Part shown: in pieces, positions 8,918 through 17,830 of the stretch
Position numbering within the stretch: the first letter of the stretch is position 1
How the letters are laid out: the number at the start of each line of letters is the position of its first letter
Origin: JASJAR01 sp038530285
GTDB taxonomy: Bacteria > Pseudomonadota > Alphaproteobacteria > Rhodobacterales > Rhodobacteraceae
Assembly (NCBI GenBank): GCA_038530285.1
Contig: JBCBCY010000008.1
Span: forward strand, 99,447 to 163,446
Direction of reading: 5' to 3'
Length of the DNA stretch: 64,000 bases
Notes under the pieces: generated by a model
What the model was told of the DNA's origin: nothing
The model's input: only the letters and a program-made list of their open reading frames with translations
Database searches by the model: none
Program-made: the position numbers and the translations under genes

Positions 8918-9377
8918 ATCAGACCCTGGATTTACAGACATGACGGTGTTGCGGACGGATGTCCCCGGCACGCCCGAGGGCGTCCGCAATGCGCTGGCAA
9001 AACTGTGCGACAAGCTTCACGACGAACAGGTCGCCGAAGACCGGGTCCGATCGGTCGAATTGGTCGTCGCCGAGGCTTTGAACAATATCGTCGAGCACGC
9101 GCTCAAAGACGTCGCAGCTCCGACCATCCGTCTGTCAATGGACAAGACGGACCAGGCGGTGGCTTTTGAAATCTGCGATTGTGGAACCCCAATGCCAGGC
9201 AACCAGCTGCCCCCGGGAACGCTTCCAGACATTGGAGACCGCGTTGAAACATACCCTGAAGGCGGGTTTGGCTGGCATCTCATCAAGAAGCTGACGGTGA
9301 ACTTGCGCTACGACCGCTTGCCGGGTGAAAACAAGCTCAGCTTCCAGCTTCCGCTATCTGATGAAATCCGGACGTGA
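8907..9377 (+). CDS. RsbW-like serine kinase / anti-sigma ATPase
   Basis: A GHKL-type HATPase of up to 156 residues that is expected to phosphorylate the upstream STAS protein and to sequester a target. The ATP-binding boxes are visible: N box VVAEALNNIVEHA, G1 box EICDCGTPM and G2 box GGFGWHLIK. The start could be 8907 (overlapping the STAS gene) or the ATG at 8940, which gives a more standard N-terminus (MTVLRTDVPG). Co-translation with the STAS gene is likely. The controlled partner lies elsewhere; phosphatase-like output domains are missing here. Confidence 0.88.
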   Translation: MRHRSDPGFTDMTVLRTDVPGTPEGVRNALAKLCDKLHDEQVAEDRVRSVELVVAEALNNIVEHALKDVAAPTIRLSMDKTDQAVAFEICDCGTPMPGNQLPPGTLPDIGDRVETYPEGGFGWHLIKKLTVNLRYDRLPGENKLSFQLPLSDEIRT

Positions 9378-9576
9378 TCTGGCCGCCACAATATTTCCTC
9401 ACTCTCACCCAAACGCCGCCTTGTCTGTCGGGCATTGCTAGACGGTAAGCTGCACAAGGCTTCCCTCGGCGTCGCGCATTTTTCAGCCCCCACCCAACGC
9501 GCGGCGTCGAGGTCTTGTGCACTGGTCCTTCCCAAAAACTTCGCGTAGCTGATCCGTCAAAAGACGGGGAATTCTC

Positions 9577-11154
9577 ATGCGCGATTTCCAAAAACCCGGA
9601 CGCAGCGGCGTCTTTGCTGCCGACGCCATGGTGGCCACATCGCACCCTTTGGCCAGTGCCGCGGCGATTGAAACGCTGAAAGCCGGTGGCAATGCGGTCG
9701 ATGCCGCGATTGCGGCGGCCGTTTTGCAAGGTATCGCCGAACCCGCGATGACGGGGATCGGCGGTGATATGTTTGCGTTGATCAAACCGGCGGGCGGGGA
9801 AGACGTGCTGGCCCTGAACGCCTCGGGCCGTGCGCCAGCCGCGATGACGGCGGCCAGCTTGCGCGATGCAGGCCACGAACGCGTGCCAACCGAAGGGCCT
9901 TGGGCGGTCAGCCTGCCTGGCGCCATTGCAGGGTTTTGCGAACTGGCCCGCACACATGGCCGCCTGGTGCTGGACAAAACGCTGGCGCCCGCGATCCATT
10001 ATGCCGAAAACGGCCTGCCCGTTGCCCCCCGTGTCGCCGCAGATTGGGCCGCTGCCAGCCACCGGCTGACAGGTGCGGCGCGCCGGTTCTTTTTGTCGGA
10101 CGATGCGCCTTTGGCCGCCGGTCAAGTCTTCGCCGCACCCGGGCAGGCGGAGGTTTTGCGGCGCGTTGCCAAAGACGGGGCGCGCGCTTTCTACGAAGGT
10201 GAGGTTGCCGAAGATATGGCCAACTCGCTTGCGGCCCTGGGTGGTCCGCACGGGCCCGATGATTTCGCCACAGTCGCCCCCGATTGGGTCACGCCGATCT
10301 CAGGCGATTACAAGGGCATCGAACTCGTCGAACATCCGCCCAACGGGCAAGGGGCCGCCGCGATCCTGCTGGCCAATATCCTGTCGCACTTCGACCTTGC
10401 CGCGATGGACCCCTATGGGGCGGATCGCGCCCATATTGAGGCTGAAGCCACCAAACTGGCCTATGACGCGCGCAATCGCTTTGTGGCCGACCCCGACCAT
10501 GTGACAAGGCTCGACCATCTGTTGGACCCGCGCACCGCAGACCGCCTTGCCGGTTTGATCGACCCCAGGCGCGCCGCCCCAGACCCGGCCGCACTGTCTG
10601 AAGCGGTGCACCGCGACACGATCTATCTGACGGTTGTGGACCGCGACCGGATGGCGGTGTCGCTGATCTATTCGGTCTTTGGCACCTTCGGGGCAGGGAT
10701 CGCGTCCGAAAAATTCGGCATCCTGTTTCAAAATCGCGCGGCTGGCTTCAATCTGACGCCGGGCCACCCCAATGAAATGGCGCCGGGCAAACGCCCGCTT
10801 CACACGATCATTCCCGGCATGCTGCGCCAGAACGGCAAGTTGATCATGCCGTTCGGCGTGATGGGCGGGCCCTATCAGGCCTGCGGTCACGCCCGCTTTT
10901 TGTCGAATGTCGTGGATTACGGCATGGACCCGCAGGCCGCGATCGATGCGCCGCGGTCTTTTGCCATGCCGGACGGGTTGCAATTGGAACAGGGGTATTC
11001 CGACGCTGTTCGCGCCAATCTGGCCGAGCGCGGTCACAATATCATTGATCCGGTGATTGCAATCGGCGGTGCTCAGGCCATCCGTATCCATGCCTCAGGC
11101 GTTCTTGAAGGGGGCTCAGACCCCCGAAAAGACGGCTGCGCTTTGGGGTACTAG
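9577..11154 (+). CDS. Gamma-glutamyltransferase family protein
   Basis: A 525-residue Ntn hydrolase of the gamma-glutamyltranspeptidase family, which self-cleaves and transfers or hydrolyses gamma-glutamyl groups from glutathione-like substrates. The conserved opening (MVATSHPLASAAAIE, GGNAVDAAIAAA) and the FGTFGAGI block are present. The likely nucleophile is Thr348 in DTIYLTVVD. Canonical enzymes carry Thr-Thr-His here, so the Tyr at the His position marks a divergent subgroup that may act on another amide. No signal peptide is visible, suggesting a cytosolic enzyme. Its stop codon shares CTAG with the convergent hspQ-like gene. Confidence 0.9.
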   Translation: MRDFQKPGRSGVFAADAMVATSHPLASAAAIETLKAGGNAVDAAIAAAVLQGIAEPAMTGIGGDMFALIKPAGGEDVLALNASGRAPAAMTAASLRDAGHERVPTEGPWAVSLPGAIAGFCELARTHGRLVLDKTLAPAIHYAENGLPVAPRVAADWAAASHRLTGAARRFFLSDDAPLAAGQVFAAPGQAEVLRRVAKDGARAFYEGEVAEDMANSLAALGGPHGPDDFATVAPDWVTPISGDYKGIELVEHPPNGQGAAAILLANILSHFDLAAMDPYGADRAHIEAEATKLAYDARNRFVADPDHVTRLDHLLDPRTADRLAGLIDPRRAAPDPAALSEAVHRDTIYLTVVDRDRMAVSLIYSVFGTFGAGIASEKFGILFQNRAAGFNLTPGHPNEMAPGKRPLHTIIPGMLRQNGKLIMPFGVMGGPYQACGHARFLSNVVDYGMDPQAAIDAPRSFAMPDGLQLEQGYSDAVRANLAERGHNIIDPVIAIGGAQAIRIHASGVLEGGSDPRKDGCALGY

Positions 11155-11477
11155 TTCATCTGGAAGTGCAGGGGGTAATGGCCGTCCTCGAACTCGCCAA
11201 ACAGATCGTCAAGGTCGGGGTGATCCACCGGCTGTCCTGAATAATCGGCCACAAGGTTCTGTTCGGAAACATAAGCCACATAATAAGACTGATCGTTCTC
11301 AGCCAAGAGATGATAGAACGGCTGGTCCTTGGATGGCCGCGAATCCTCAGGGATGGCAGCGTACCATTCCTCAGTGTTCGAAAACATGGCATCCACATCA
11401 AAGACAACACCCCGAAAAGGGTGCTTACGGTGCCTTACGACCTGGCCTAGTGCGTACTTCGCGCGTGATTTCAACAT
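11151..11477 (-). CDS. hspQ: Heat-shock protein HspQ / hemimethylated-DNA-binding (YccV) family
   Basis: A 108-residue small soluble protein. The opening KYALGQVVRHRKHPFRGVVFDVD and the central QPFYHLLAE, together with YVAYVSEQNL, are hallmarks of the YccV/HspQ family; in enterobacteria HspQ is a Lon specificity-enhancing factor. The start at 11477 removes an unrelated 18-residue N-terminal extension that is open upstream. It stands alone between convergent gamma-glutamyltransferase and divergent AEC carrier genes. The Lon link is family knowledge, not shown here. Confidence 0.88.
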   Translation of the reverse strand: MLKSRAKYALGQVVRHRKHPFRGVVFDVDAMFSNTEEWYAAIPEDSRPSKDQPFYHLLAENDQSYYVAYVSEQNLVADYSGQPVDHPDLDDLFGEFEDGHYPLHFQMN

Positions 11478-11557
11478 ACCAAAATCCCCCACAGGAGGTT
11501 CTAGTGAAATCGCTGCGTTAAGTCTATTCAAGCATTGGAGATTTTGGGAAACAGACT

Positions 11558-12439
11558 GTGAACCTCATCCTTACAGTGCTTGAAGTGGTCGCGCCGGTGT
11601 TCATCCTGGCGTTGATCGGGTTGATCTGGGTGCGTCTTGGGCACGAGTATTCGGTGACCTTCGTGACCAAGCTTGCGATGACCTTGTCGGTGCCCTGCCT
11701 GATCTTCACCGCGTTGATGAACACCCAGATTGAACCCCAGGCACTGGCGACCCTGACGCTGGCCTCAATCGCGGCCTATGTCGCGGTGGGCTGTCTGGCG
11801 TTGGCCGCCCTTTGGATCGCGGGCCTGCCGCTGCGCACCTATCTGGCCCCGCTGACCTTTGGCAACACGGGCAACCTTGGTCTGCCGCTGGCACTTTTTG
11901 CGTTCGGCGATATCGGTCTTGATCTGGCGGTGGTGGTCTTTGCGGTGATGGCGGTGTTTTCCTTCACGATCGGGGTCTGGGTGGTTGCCGGTGGCGGGTC
12001 GATATTGAAGGTCGTCAAAGAACCGATGGTCGCGGCCACGCTTCTGGGGGCGCTGTTTTTGTGGCAGGGCTGGCAAACGCCCGTGTTCTTGACCAACACG
12101 CTTGAGCTGATCGGCCAGCTTGCGATCCCGTTGATGCTGATCACACTGGGCGTCGCGTTGGGGCGGCTGACCCCGGGCAACCTGTCGCTGAACCTGGTGC
12201 TGTCCGTGGCCAAGGCGGCCGTGACGGCGGGCCTGGCCTTCGCGATTGGGCTTTGGTTTGGGCTTGATCCGGTGCCGCTGGCGGTCCTGACCTTGCAGGT
12301 GGCCACGCCGGTCGCGGTCACATCCTACCTTCTGGCCGAAAAGTATGAAGCCGACGGTGTGGCGGTTGCGGGTTTGGTGGTCACGTCGACCGCGCTTTCA
12401 GTGCTCTATCTTCCGCTGATCCTCGCCTTTGTGATGTAG
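11558..12439 (+). CDS. AEC-family (auxin efflux carrier-like) transporter
   Basis: A 293-residue inner-membrane carrier with about ten hydrophobic spans, including LVAPVFILALIGLIWVRLG-like opening and the SVPCLIFTALM stretch where the family has a conserved Pro-Cys region. The two five-span halves and the GNTGNLGLPLALFAFG segment fit the AEC family of organic-anion or auxin-like carriers. It uses a GTG start at 11558. Bacterial members often carry malate or malonate, but nothing here tells the substrate. It stands as a single gene. Confidence 0.88.
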   Translation: MNLILTVLEVVAPVFILALIGLIWVRLGHEYSVTFVTKLAMTLSVPCLIFTALMNTQIEPQALATLTLASIAAYVAVGCLALAALWIAGLPLRTYLAPLTFGNTGNLGLPLALFAFGDIGLDLAVVVFAVMAVFSFTIGVWVVAGGGSILKVVKEPMVAATLLGALFLWQGWQTPVFLTNTLELIGQLAIPLMLITLGVALGRLTPGNLSLNLVLSVAKAAVTAGLAFAIGLWFGLDPVPLAVLTLQVATPVAVTSYLLAEKYEADGVAVAGLVVTSTALSVLYLPLILAFVM

Positions 12440-12521
12440 CCGGCGCGCTGAAACAATTCCCATCGCCCGCCAAATGGGATATACTGCGCGCTAACGGACA
12501 AAGAATCCGACTGAGGCACAT

Positions 12522-13106
12522 ATGAGCAGACCAGCCCGCGCCATTATCCTGGCCCTTCTTGTCGCGTCTTGCGGCAGTTCCGACTATTCCGCCCCCCGCA
12601 ATCTTGATGACGCCTGTTCGATCGTCAGCCAGCGGCCCAACTATTTGAACGCCATGCAAGCGACCGAGCGGCGCTGGGGTGTTCCGGTGGCGGTCCAGAT
12701 GGCGACGATCTATCAGGAATCGAAGTTCATCGGAAACGCCCGCACGCCCGTGCAATACACGCTGGGGGTCATCCCGATGGGGCGCCAAAGCTCGGCCTAC
12801 GGGTATTCGCAAGCGCTGGACGGCACATGGGAAGAATACCAGCGCGAAGAAGGGGGGCGCCGGGCGCGCCGCGATGATATTCGCGATGCGACCGATTTCA
12901 TGGGTTGGTACATGCATGAAACCCAGGAACGCCTTGGCATTTCGAAAGCGGATGCGCGCAATCAGTATCTGGCCTACCACGAAGGGCGCGCCGGCTATTC
13001 GCGTGGGTCCTACCGCGCCAAAGGCTGGTTGATGAATGTCGCCAGCGATGTGGCCAGCCGGGCCGTCACCTATGACGCGCAGCTTCGGTCATGCGGACGC
13101 GTCTGA
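12522..13106 (+). CDS. Lysozyme-like / SLT-type transglycosylase lipoprotein
   Basis: A 194-residue lipoprotein. The signal peptide ends in the lipobox LVASC with Cys17 as the lipidated residue. The mature part has a lysozyme-like layout: IYQESKFI, where the Glu may be the catalytic acid, then SSAYGYSQALDGTWEEYQ and YLAYHEGRAGYSRGSY, which match the SLT fold's conserved blocks. It may cut or bind peptidoglycan in the periplasm. The next gene, lolA (outer-membrane lipoprotein carrier), is on the opposite strand and convergent. The assignment as an active enzyme is plausible, not certain. Confidence 0.82.
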   Translation: MSRPARAIILALLVASCGSSDYSAPRNLDDACSIVSQRPNYLNAMQATERRWGVPVAVQMATIYQESKFIGNARTPVQYTLGVIPMGRQSSAYGYSQALDGTWEEYQREEGGRRARRDDIRDATDFMGWYMHETQERLGISKADARNQYLAYHEGRAGYSRGSYRAKGWLMNVASDVASRAVTYDAQLRSCGRV

Positions 13107-13122
13107 CCCCCGCCTGAAGCTC

Positions 13123-13722
13123 TCAGAACCGGCGGTCTTCTTCCGCCTTGATGGAAAACAGGCGGGTCGGATACTGCCCGCCAAGTTGCAGGTCCGTGAA
13201 CCGCAACTGCGTCGTGACCCCGCCACCATCGACCGTGCGCCATCCGACAAGGCGGATCGGGTCTGCATCGAATTTCAGGTCGATATAGCCCAGTTCCTGC
13301 CGTTTGGGGTCTTGCACAATAACCGACGTCGTCTGCCCGTCGAACGAATGCTGGCGCACCATCGACCGGTTCGCCAGATCGACGTTGCGCTCAAGGATCA
13401 GGTTCAAAGGCGTCTGGTTCAGCGGATACCGCTCGGCCTTGCCGAGGTTCGACGCGCCGTCAAAGATGCCGATCTGGCCGCCTGACGCCAGAACCAGCAC
13501 GTCCAGGGGTTCGTCGTAGTCAAACCGCATCCGCCCGGGCCGGTGCATCGTCAGCTTGCCGGTGGACACGGATCCATCCTCGTTCAGCTGGCGAAACTGA
13601 GCTTCGGCAGTGGAAATCGCATTCAGATAGGCCGAAATCTGGTTCAACGGGATGATGTCGGCGCGCGCCGGACCCGCGGCCAGTGCGGCCGCCGTTGCAC
13701 CAATGAAGAAACGCCTGTTCAT
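13123..13722 (-). CDS. lolA: Outer-membrane lipoprotein carrier protein LolA
   Basis: A 199-residue periplasmic chaperone that takes lipoproteins from LolCDE to the outer membrane. A signal peptide (MNRRFFIGATAAALAAGPARA) is followed by the LolA fold: AYLNAISTAEAQFRQ, TGKLTMHRPGRMRFDYDEP and late-strand VGWRTVDGGGVTTQL. The start at 13722 has GGAGG upstream and removes a long nonsense extension. It lies 97 bases downstream of ftsK on the same strand, the ftsK-lolA order commonly seen in alpha- and gammaproteobacteria. Confidence 0.92.
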   Translation of the reverse strand: MNRRFFIGATAAALAAGPARADIIPLNQISAYLNAISTAEAQFRQLNEDGSVSTGKLTMHRPGRMRFDYDEPLDVLVLASGGQIGIFDGASNLGKAERYPLNQTPLNLILERNVDLANRSMVRQHSFDGQTTSVIVQDPKRQELGYIDLKFDADPIRLVGWRTVDGGGVTTQLRFTDLQLGGQYPTRLFSIKAEEDRRF

Positions 13723-13819
13723 ACCTGCCTCCGGGTGTTTCGGACGATATAGGTACAGATTGACCGGCCTGCCATCGCTAGGCGATAACAGGTCGCCGAT
13801 CGGCGGTTTTCTGGGGTGC

Positions 13820-16531
13820 CTACTGTGGTTCCGGCACCAGAATCTCGCGCTTGCCCACGTGGTTGGCGGGGCTGACAAGGCCGTTGTCTTCCATCTGTTC
13901 AACCAGACGCGCGGCCTTGTTGTAGCCGATTGCCAGTTTGCGCTGGATGTAACTGGTCGAACATTTGCGGTCCTGAATGACGATCTGCACCGCCTGGTCA
14001 TAAAGCGCATCCTCGCCATCGGTGTTGCCACCCAGACCCAGAACCGCGTCAATATCGGTTTGGCTGTCGTCAGCCGGCCCTTCAACCACGCTGCCCACAT
14101 AGTCGGGCGGCCCATAGGCTTTCAGGAAGTTGACGATCTCTTCAACCTCTTCATCGGACACAAACGGCCCATGGACGCGGGTAATCTTCGCCCCGCCTGC
14201 CATGTACAGCATATCGCCCATGCCCAGAAGCTGTTCCGCCCCCTGTTCGCCCAGGATCGTGCGGCTGTCGATCTTGCCGGTCACCTGGAACGAAATCCGC
14301 GTGGGGAAGTTCGCCTTGATCGTGCCGGTGATCACATCAACCGACGGGCGCTGCGTGGCCATGATCAGGTGAATGCCTGACGCCCGCGCCATTTGTGCCA
14401 GCCGCTGAATGCAGGCTTCGATTTCCTTGCCCGCGACCATCATCAGGTCGGCCATCTCATCAACAATGACGACGATGAAGGGCATCTTTTCGGGCGCGAA
14501 TTCTTCGGTTTCAAACACCGGATCGCCGGTTTCATCGTCAAAGCCCGTTTGCACGGTGCGGCTGAACATCTCATCCTTGGCCAAGGCATCGGCCACACGG
14601 CCGTTGTAGCCTTCGATGTTGCGCACACCCATTTTCGACATCTTGCGGTAGCGTTCTTCCATCTCGCCCACGACCCATTTCAGGGCCACAACCGCCTTTT
14701 TGGGGTCGGTGACAACGGGGGACAAAAGGTGCGGGATCCCGTCATAAACGGAAAGTTCCAGCATCTTTGGGTCGATCATGATCAACCGGCATTCTTCCGG
14801 CGTCAGCTTATACAAAAGCGACATGATCATCGTGTTGATCGCCACCGATTTGCCCGACCCGGTGGTCCCGGCAATCAGCAGGTGGGGCATTTTCGCAAGG
14901 TTCGCGATCACCGGTTCCCCGCCGATGTCCTTGCCCAGGGCCAGGGGCAGCTTGTGGTGCCCATCGTCGTAATCGCGCGACGACAAAATCTCGCGCAGCA
15001 CCACTTTCTCGCGCCGCTCATTGGGCAGTTCAATCCCGATCACCGACCGGCCCGGCACGGTGGACACCCGCGCCGACAGCGCCGACATCGACCGGGCGAT
15101 ATCATCCGACAGCCCGATCACGCGGGACGCTTTCAGGCCCGGGGCCGGTTCAAGTTCGTACATCGTGACAACGGGGCCGGGGCGGACCGATACGATCTCG
15201 CCGCGCACGCCGTAGTCATCCAGAACGTTTTCAAGCATGCGCGCGTTTTCTTCCAGTGCGGCATCGGACAATTCGTGGCGTTCAATCCGCTGGTGATCTT
15301 CCAACAACGCCAGGGGCGGCAGATCGAAGGTGCGGTCGGTGTCGTCAAAGGCAAACTGCGGCTGCGCTTCGGCTTTCGCGCGGGCAGAGACCTTCACCTT
15401 GGGCTTGGGGTGTTCGACCACGGCTTTGGGTTCTGGCGTGGCACTGCGCGACGACCCGAAAGACGGGGCAAGGGGCACCACACCGGTCACCAATTCAGGT
15501 TCCGGCATCGGCTGGTCTTCCAGCGCGATGTGGTCGGCTCCGTCCAAAATCATTGGCTGGGGCCCGCGCGGGTGGCGGGCCAAGGGCGGTTCAGCCCGCA
15601 GGCTGCGGTCACGCGACCGGATCACATCGGCAATCCGCGCTTTGATGCGGGCGTCTTCCTCGGTGTTTTCAACCACAGCCTCGTCTTCGACGGGCGCGCG
15701 CTTCAACAGCCCCGGCAGCTTTGCCAAAAGCCCAGGCTCAGCCGCTTGGTCCAGTGTTTCAACGGGCGGTTCGGCCCGGCGCATGGGCGCGGGTTCTGGG
15801 GCGGCTGCCGCCATGGCACGGCGTTCTGACCGGCGCTCAGACTGGCGCGCCATCATGCCCGCCCCACCGCGGATCGCACCTTTTGCGCCGCGGCCCAGCA
15901 AGGCCAGGATAACGGCGTAGACCATCACGCAGCCGCGGACCAGAAACCCTGCGTAGGCCCAGAGTTCTGCGCGTGTGAACCCCAGGACAAAGGCGCCCAT
16001 CGTGGCAGCCCCCACAAAGGTCAGGCCTGACATCACTTTCAAACCAAGCCCCGCGCTGACCGGAGCCACACCCAGCACGGCCCCAAGCACGGTGTCGCCA
16101 AAGAGCCCACCAAGGCCGAACGAATGGCCCCAATCGGCCCCCGGCACATGGGTTGACGCATAGACTGCGACCAATGCCACCCCGATGGGTGCAAAGATCA
16201 ACCGGCCCGCCCAGCGGTCCGCCCCGTTATGGAACACAAACCGTGCACCCCAGACCACAAGCACCGCAGCAATCGCCCAGGATGCGACGCCGATGATCAC
16301 ATGCAGGGGCGACGCAATCGCGGCACCAATGCGCCCCAGCCAGTTCGATGCGGGCTCATCGGTGACCGACAACCAGCTGGGGTCGTCAGGACTGTAGGAC
16401 CAGACAAGTGCTCCAACCGCGACCCCCAGGGCGATCAGCGCCATGCCGATCAACTCACGCCCGCGCCGCTCGATCACTTCTGCGGTATCGGCATCAAACA
16501 GCGGGTCTCTGGGTCGGGTCGTCATGGCCAT
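13820..16531 (-). CDS. ftsK: DNA translocase FtsK
   Basis: A 903-residue septal DNA pump that coordinates chromosome-dimer resolution with division. The N-terminus has four membrane spans (within about residues 25-190), then a Pro/Ala-rich linker, then the RecA-like motor with the Walker A stretch GTTGSGKSVAIN near residue 560 and Walker B DEMADLM, and a C-terminal gamma winged helix (ALYDQAVQIV, STSYIQRKL, YNKAARLVEQME) that reads KOPS. The ATG at 16531 has GAGGA upstream; the open frame runs further up into the aminotransferase gene but has no family sequence. It is probably co-transcribed with the aminotransferase 11 bases upstream. Confidence 0.95.
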   Translation of the reverse strand: MAMTTRPRDPLFDADTAEVIERRGRELIGMALIALGVAVGALVWSYSPDDPSWLSVTDEPASNWLGRIGAAIASPLHVIIGVASWAIAAVLVVWGARFVFHNGADRWAGRLIFAPIGVALVAVYASTHVPGADWGHSFGLGGLFGDTVLGAVLGVAPVSAGLGLKVMSGLTFVGAATMGAFVLGFTRAELWAYAGFLVRGCVMVYAVILALLGRGAKGAIRGGAGMMARQSERRSERRAMAAAAPEPAPMRRAEPPVETLDQAAEPGLLAKLPGLLKRAPVEDEAVVENTEEDARIKARIADVIRSRDRSLRAEPPLARHPRGPQPMILDGADHIALEDQPMPEPELVTGVVPLAPSFGSSRSATPEPKAVVEHPKPKVKVSARAKAEAQPQFAFDDTDRTFDLPPLALLEDHQRIERHELSDAALEENARMLENVLDDYGVRGEIVSVRPGPVVTMYELEPAPGLKASRVIGLSDDIARSMSALSARVSTVPGRSVIGIELPNERREKVVLREILSSRDYDDGHHKLPLALGKDIGGEPVIANLAKMPHLLIAGTTGSGKSVAINTMIMSLLYKLTPEECRLIMIDPKMLELSVYDGIPHLLSPVVTDPKKAVVALKWVVGEMEERYRKMSKMGVRNIEGYNGRVADALAKDEMFSRTVQTGFDDETGDPVFETEEFAPEKMPFIVVIVDEMADLMMVAGKEIEACIQRLAQMARASGIHLIMATQRPSVDVITGTIKANFPTRISFQVTGKIDSRTILGEQGAEQLLGMGDMLYMAGGAKITRVHGPFVSDEEVEEIVNFLKAYGPPDYVGSVVEGPADDSQTDIDAVLGLGGNTDGEDALYDQAVQIVIQDRKCSTSYIQRKLAIGYNKAARLVEQMEDNGLVSPANHVGKREILVPEPQ

Positions 16532-16542
16532 GGCTTTTTTCC

Positions 16543-17712
16543 TCACTGGTAGAGACAGTCGCGGATCTTTGTCAGTCCGCTTTTGGTTTCGTCTTCGGGC
16601 GTCACCAAAGCGACGCGAATATAGGGTTTGCCGGGGTTTCCCGCGCCGGTATCGCGGGCAAAATAGGCGCCGGGCATGACGCGCACGCCGGTCTGTGTCC
16701 AAAGCTTCAGGGCGGCGGTCTCGCCATCACCCACAGGCAGCCACAAAAAGAACCCGGCCTCAGGCGCGCCGGCGCCGTCGATCCCGGCGAACACCTCATC
16801 AGCAATGTCGTATTTCGCCTGATAGCGCGCACGGCTTTCATCGACATGGCGCTCGTCCGCCCAGGCGGCTTCGGCGCCGCGCATCAAGGGCAGGGGCAAA
16901 GGCGCACCGGCATAGGCGCGCAACCGGCGCAGGCGTTTCATGGTCTCAGGGCCCGTGGCCACAAAGCCCGACCGCAACCCCGGCAGGTTTGACCGTTTGG
17001 ACAGCGAATGAAACACCGCCACGCGTTCGGGATCCGCACCCGCTTCCAGCGCGCCTGATGGCGGCGCGGTCCGCCAAATCTCGGAATAGCATTCGTCGGC
17101 AAAGACCCGGAAATCATGGCGTTCGGCCAGCGCCATCAGATCCGCCCAATAGGCAGGGGTCGCCACGGCCCCTTGCGGATTTGAAGGCGAGCACAAATAC
17201 GCCACCGCCACCCGGTCCAGAAGGGCAGGGTCCAGCGCGGTGTAATCGGGCAGAAACCCGGTCGCCGCCGTTGCGGGCACAAAGATCGGTTCAGCCCCGG
17301 CGGCCAGCGCGGCCACCGCATAGACCTGGTAAAACGGGTTGGGGATCAAGACGGCGGGTCGCTGGCCGTTCTTTTGTTCAGGACAAAGCGCCAGTGCGGC
17401 GTTGAACAAACCTTCGCGCGTGCCGTTCAGCGCCATGATTTGTGTGGCCGGATCTACCTTTGCCCCATAGCGGCGCGCCAGCCAGGCCGCGATATTGCTC
17501 AGCAATTCCGGCGTGCCATCGTTGGGGGGGTACTTGGCAAACTCGCCGGCATGGGCGGCAACGGCATCGAGCACAGGCTGCGGCATGGCATGGCGCGGCT
17601 CACCGATGGTCATGGCCACGACCTCGCCGCCGGGCGCATGCCCGTCCAAAAGCGCCCGCAAACGCGGAAACGCATACTCTGGTAGGTCCGAAAACCGCTC
17701 AGGGTAATCCAT
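16543..17712 (-). CDS. PLP-dependent aminotransferase class I/II (DapC-like)
   Basis: A 389-residue fold-type I aminotransferase. The PLP lysine lies in HSLSKRSNLPGLRSG, with YLCSPSNPQGA (Asn near cofactor), FADECYSEIW and the C-terminal Arg in KPYIRVALV as further cofactor and substrate contacts. The overall wording of these blocks resembles succinyldiaminopimelate transaminase (DapC), which would place it in lysine/meso-DAP synthesis, but other aspartate-family transaminases look alike. The start at 17712 (MDYPERFSDLPEYAFPRL) matches the family; 17736 is an alternative. ftsK follows after 11 bases. Confidence 0.85.
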   Translation of the reverse strand: MDYPERFSDLPEYAFPRLRALLDGHAPGGEVVAMTIGEPRHAMPQPVLDAVAAHAGEFAKYPPNDGTPELLSNIAAWLARRYGAKVDPATQIMALNGTREGLFNAALALCPEQKNGQRPAVLIPNPFYQVYAVAALAAGAEPIFVPATAATGFLPDYTALDPALLDRVAVAYLCSPSNPQGAVATPAYWADLMALAERHDFRVFADECYSEIWRTAPPSGALEAGADPERVAVFHSLSKRSNLPGLRSGFVATGPETMKRLRRLRAYAGAPLPLPLMRGAEAAWADERHVDESRARYQAKYDIADEVFAGIDGAGAPEAGFFLWLPVGDGETAALKLWTQTGVRVMPGAYFARDTGAGNPGKPYIRVALVTPEDETKSGLTKIRDCLYQ

Positions 17713-17830
17713 TACTGCCTCAGTGCCCGGGGTCATTGCGCCCCGTTTCGCATCACCCTAGCCCAGGGCCGCCCCATGCGTCCAGAATTTCAACATGGAT
17801 ACGGGGGTTTGTCGGCGCGCGTTGTGGCTT

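Noticed and set aside
14393..15829. A 478-residue plus-strand frame opposite ftsK
   Set aside because: Antisense of ftsK with no recognisable domain or start signal.
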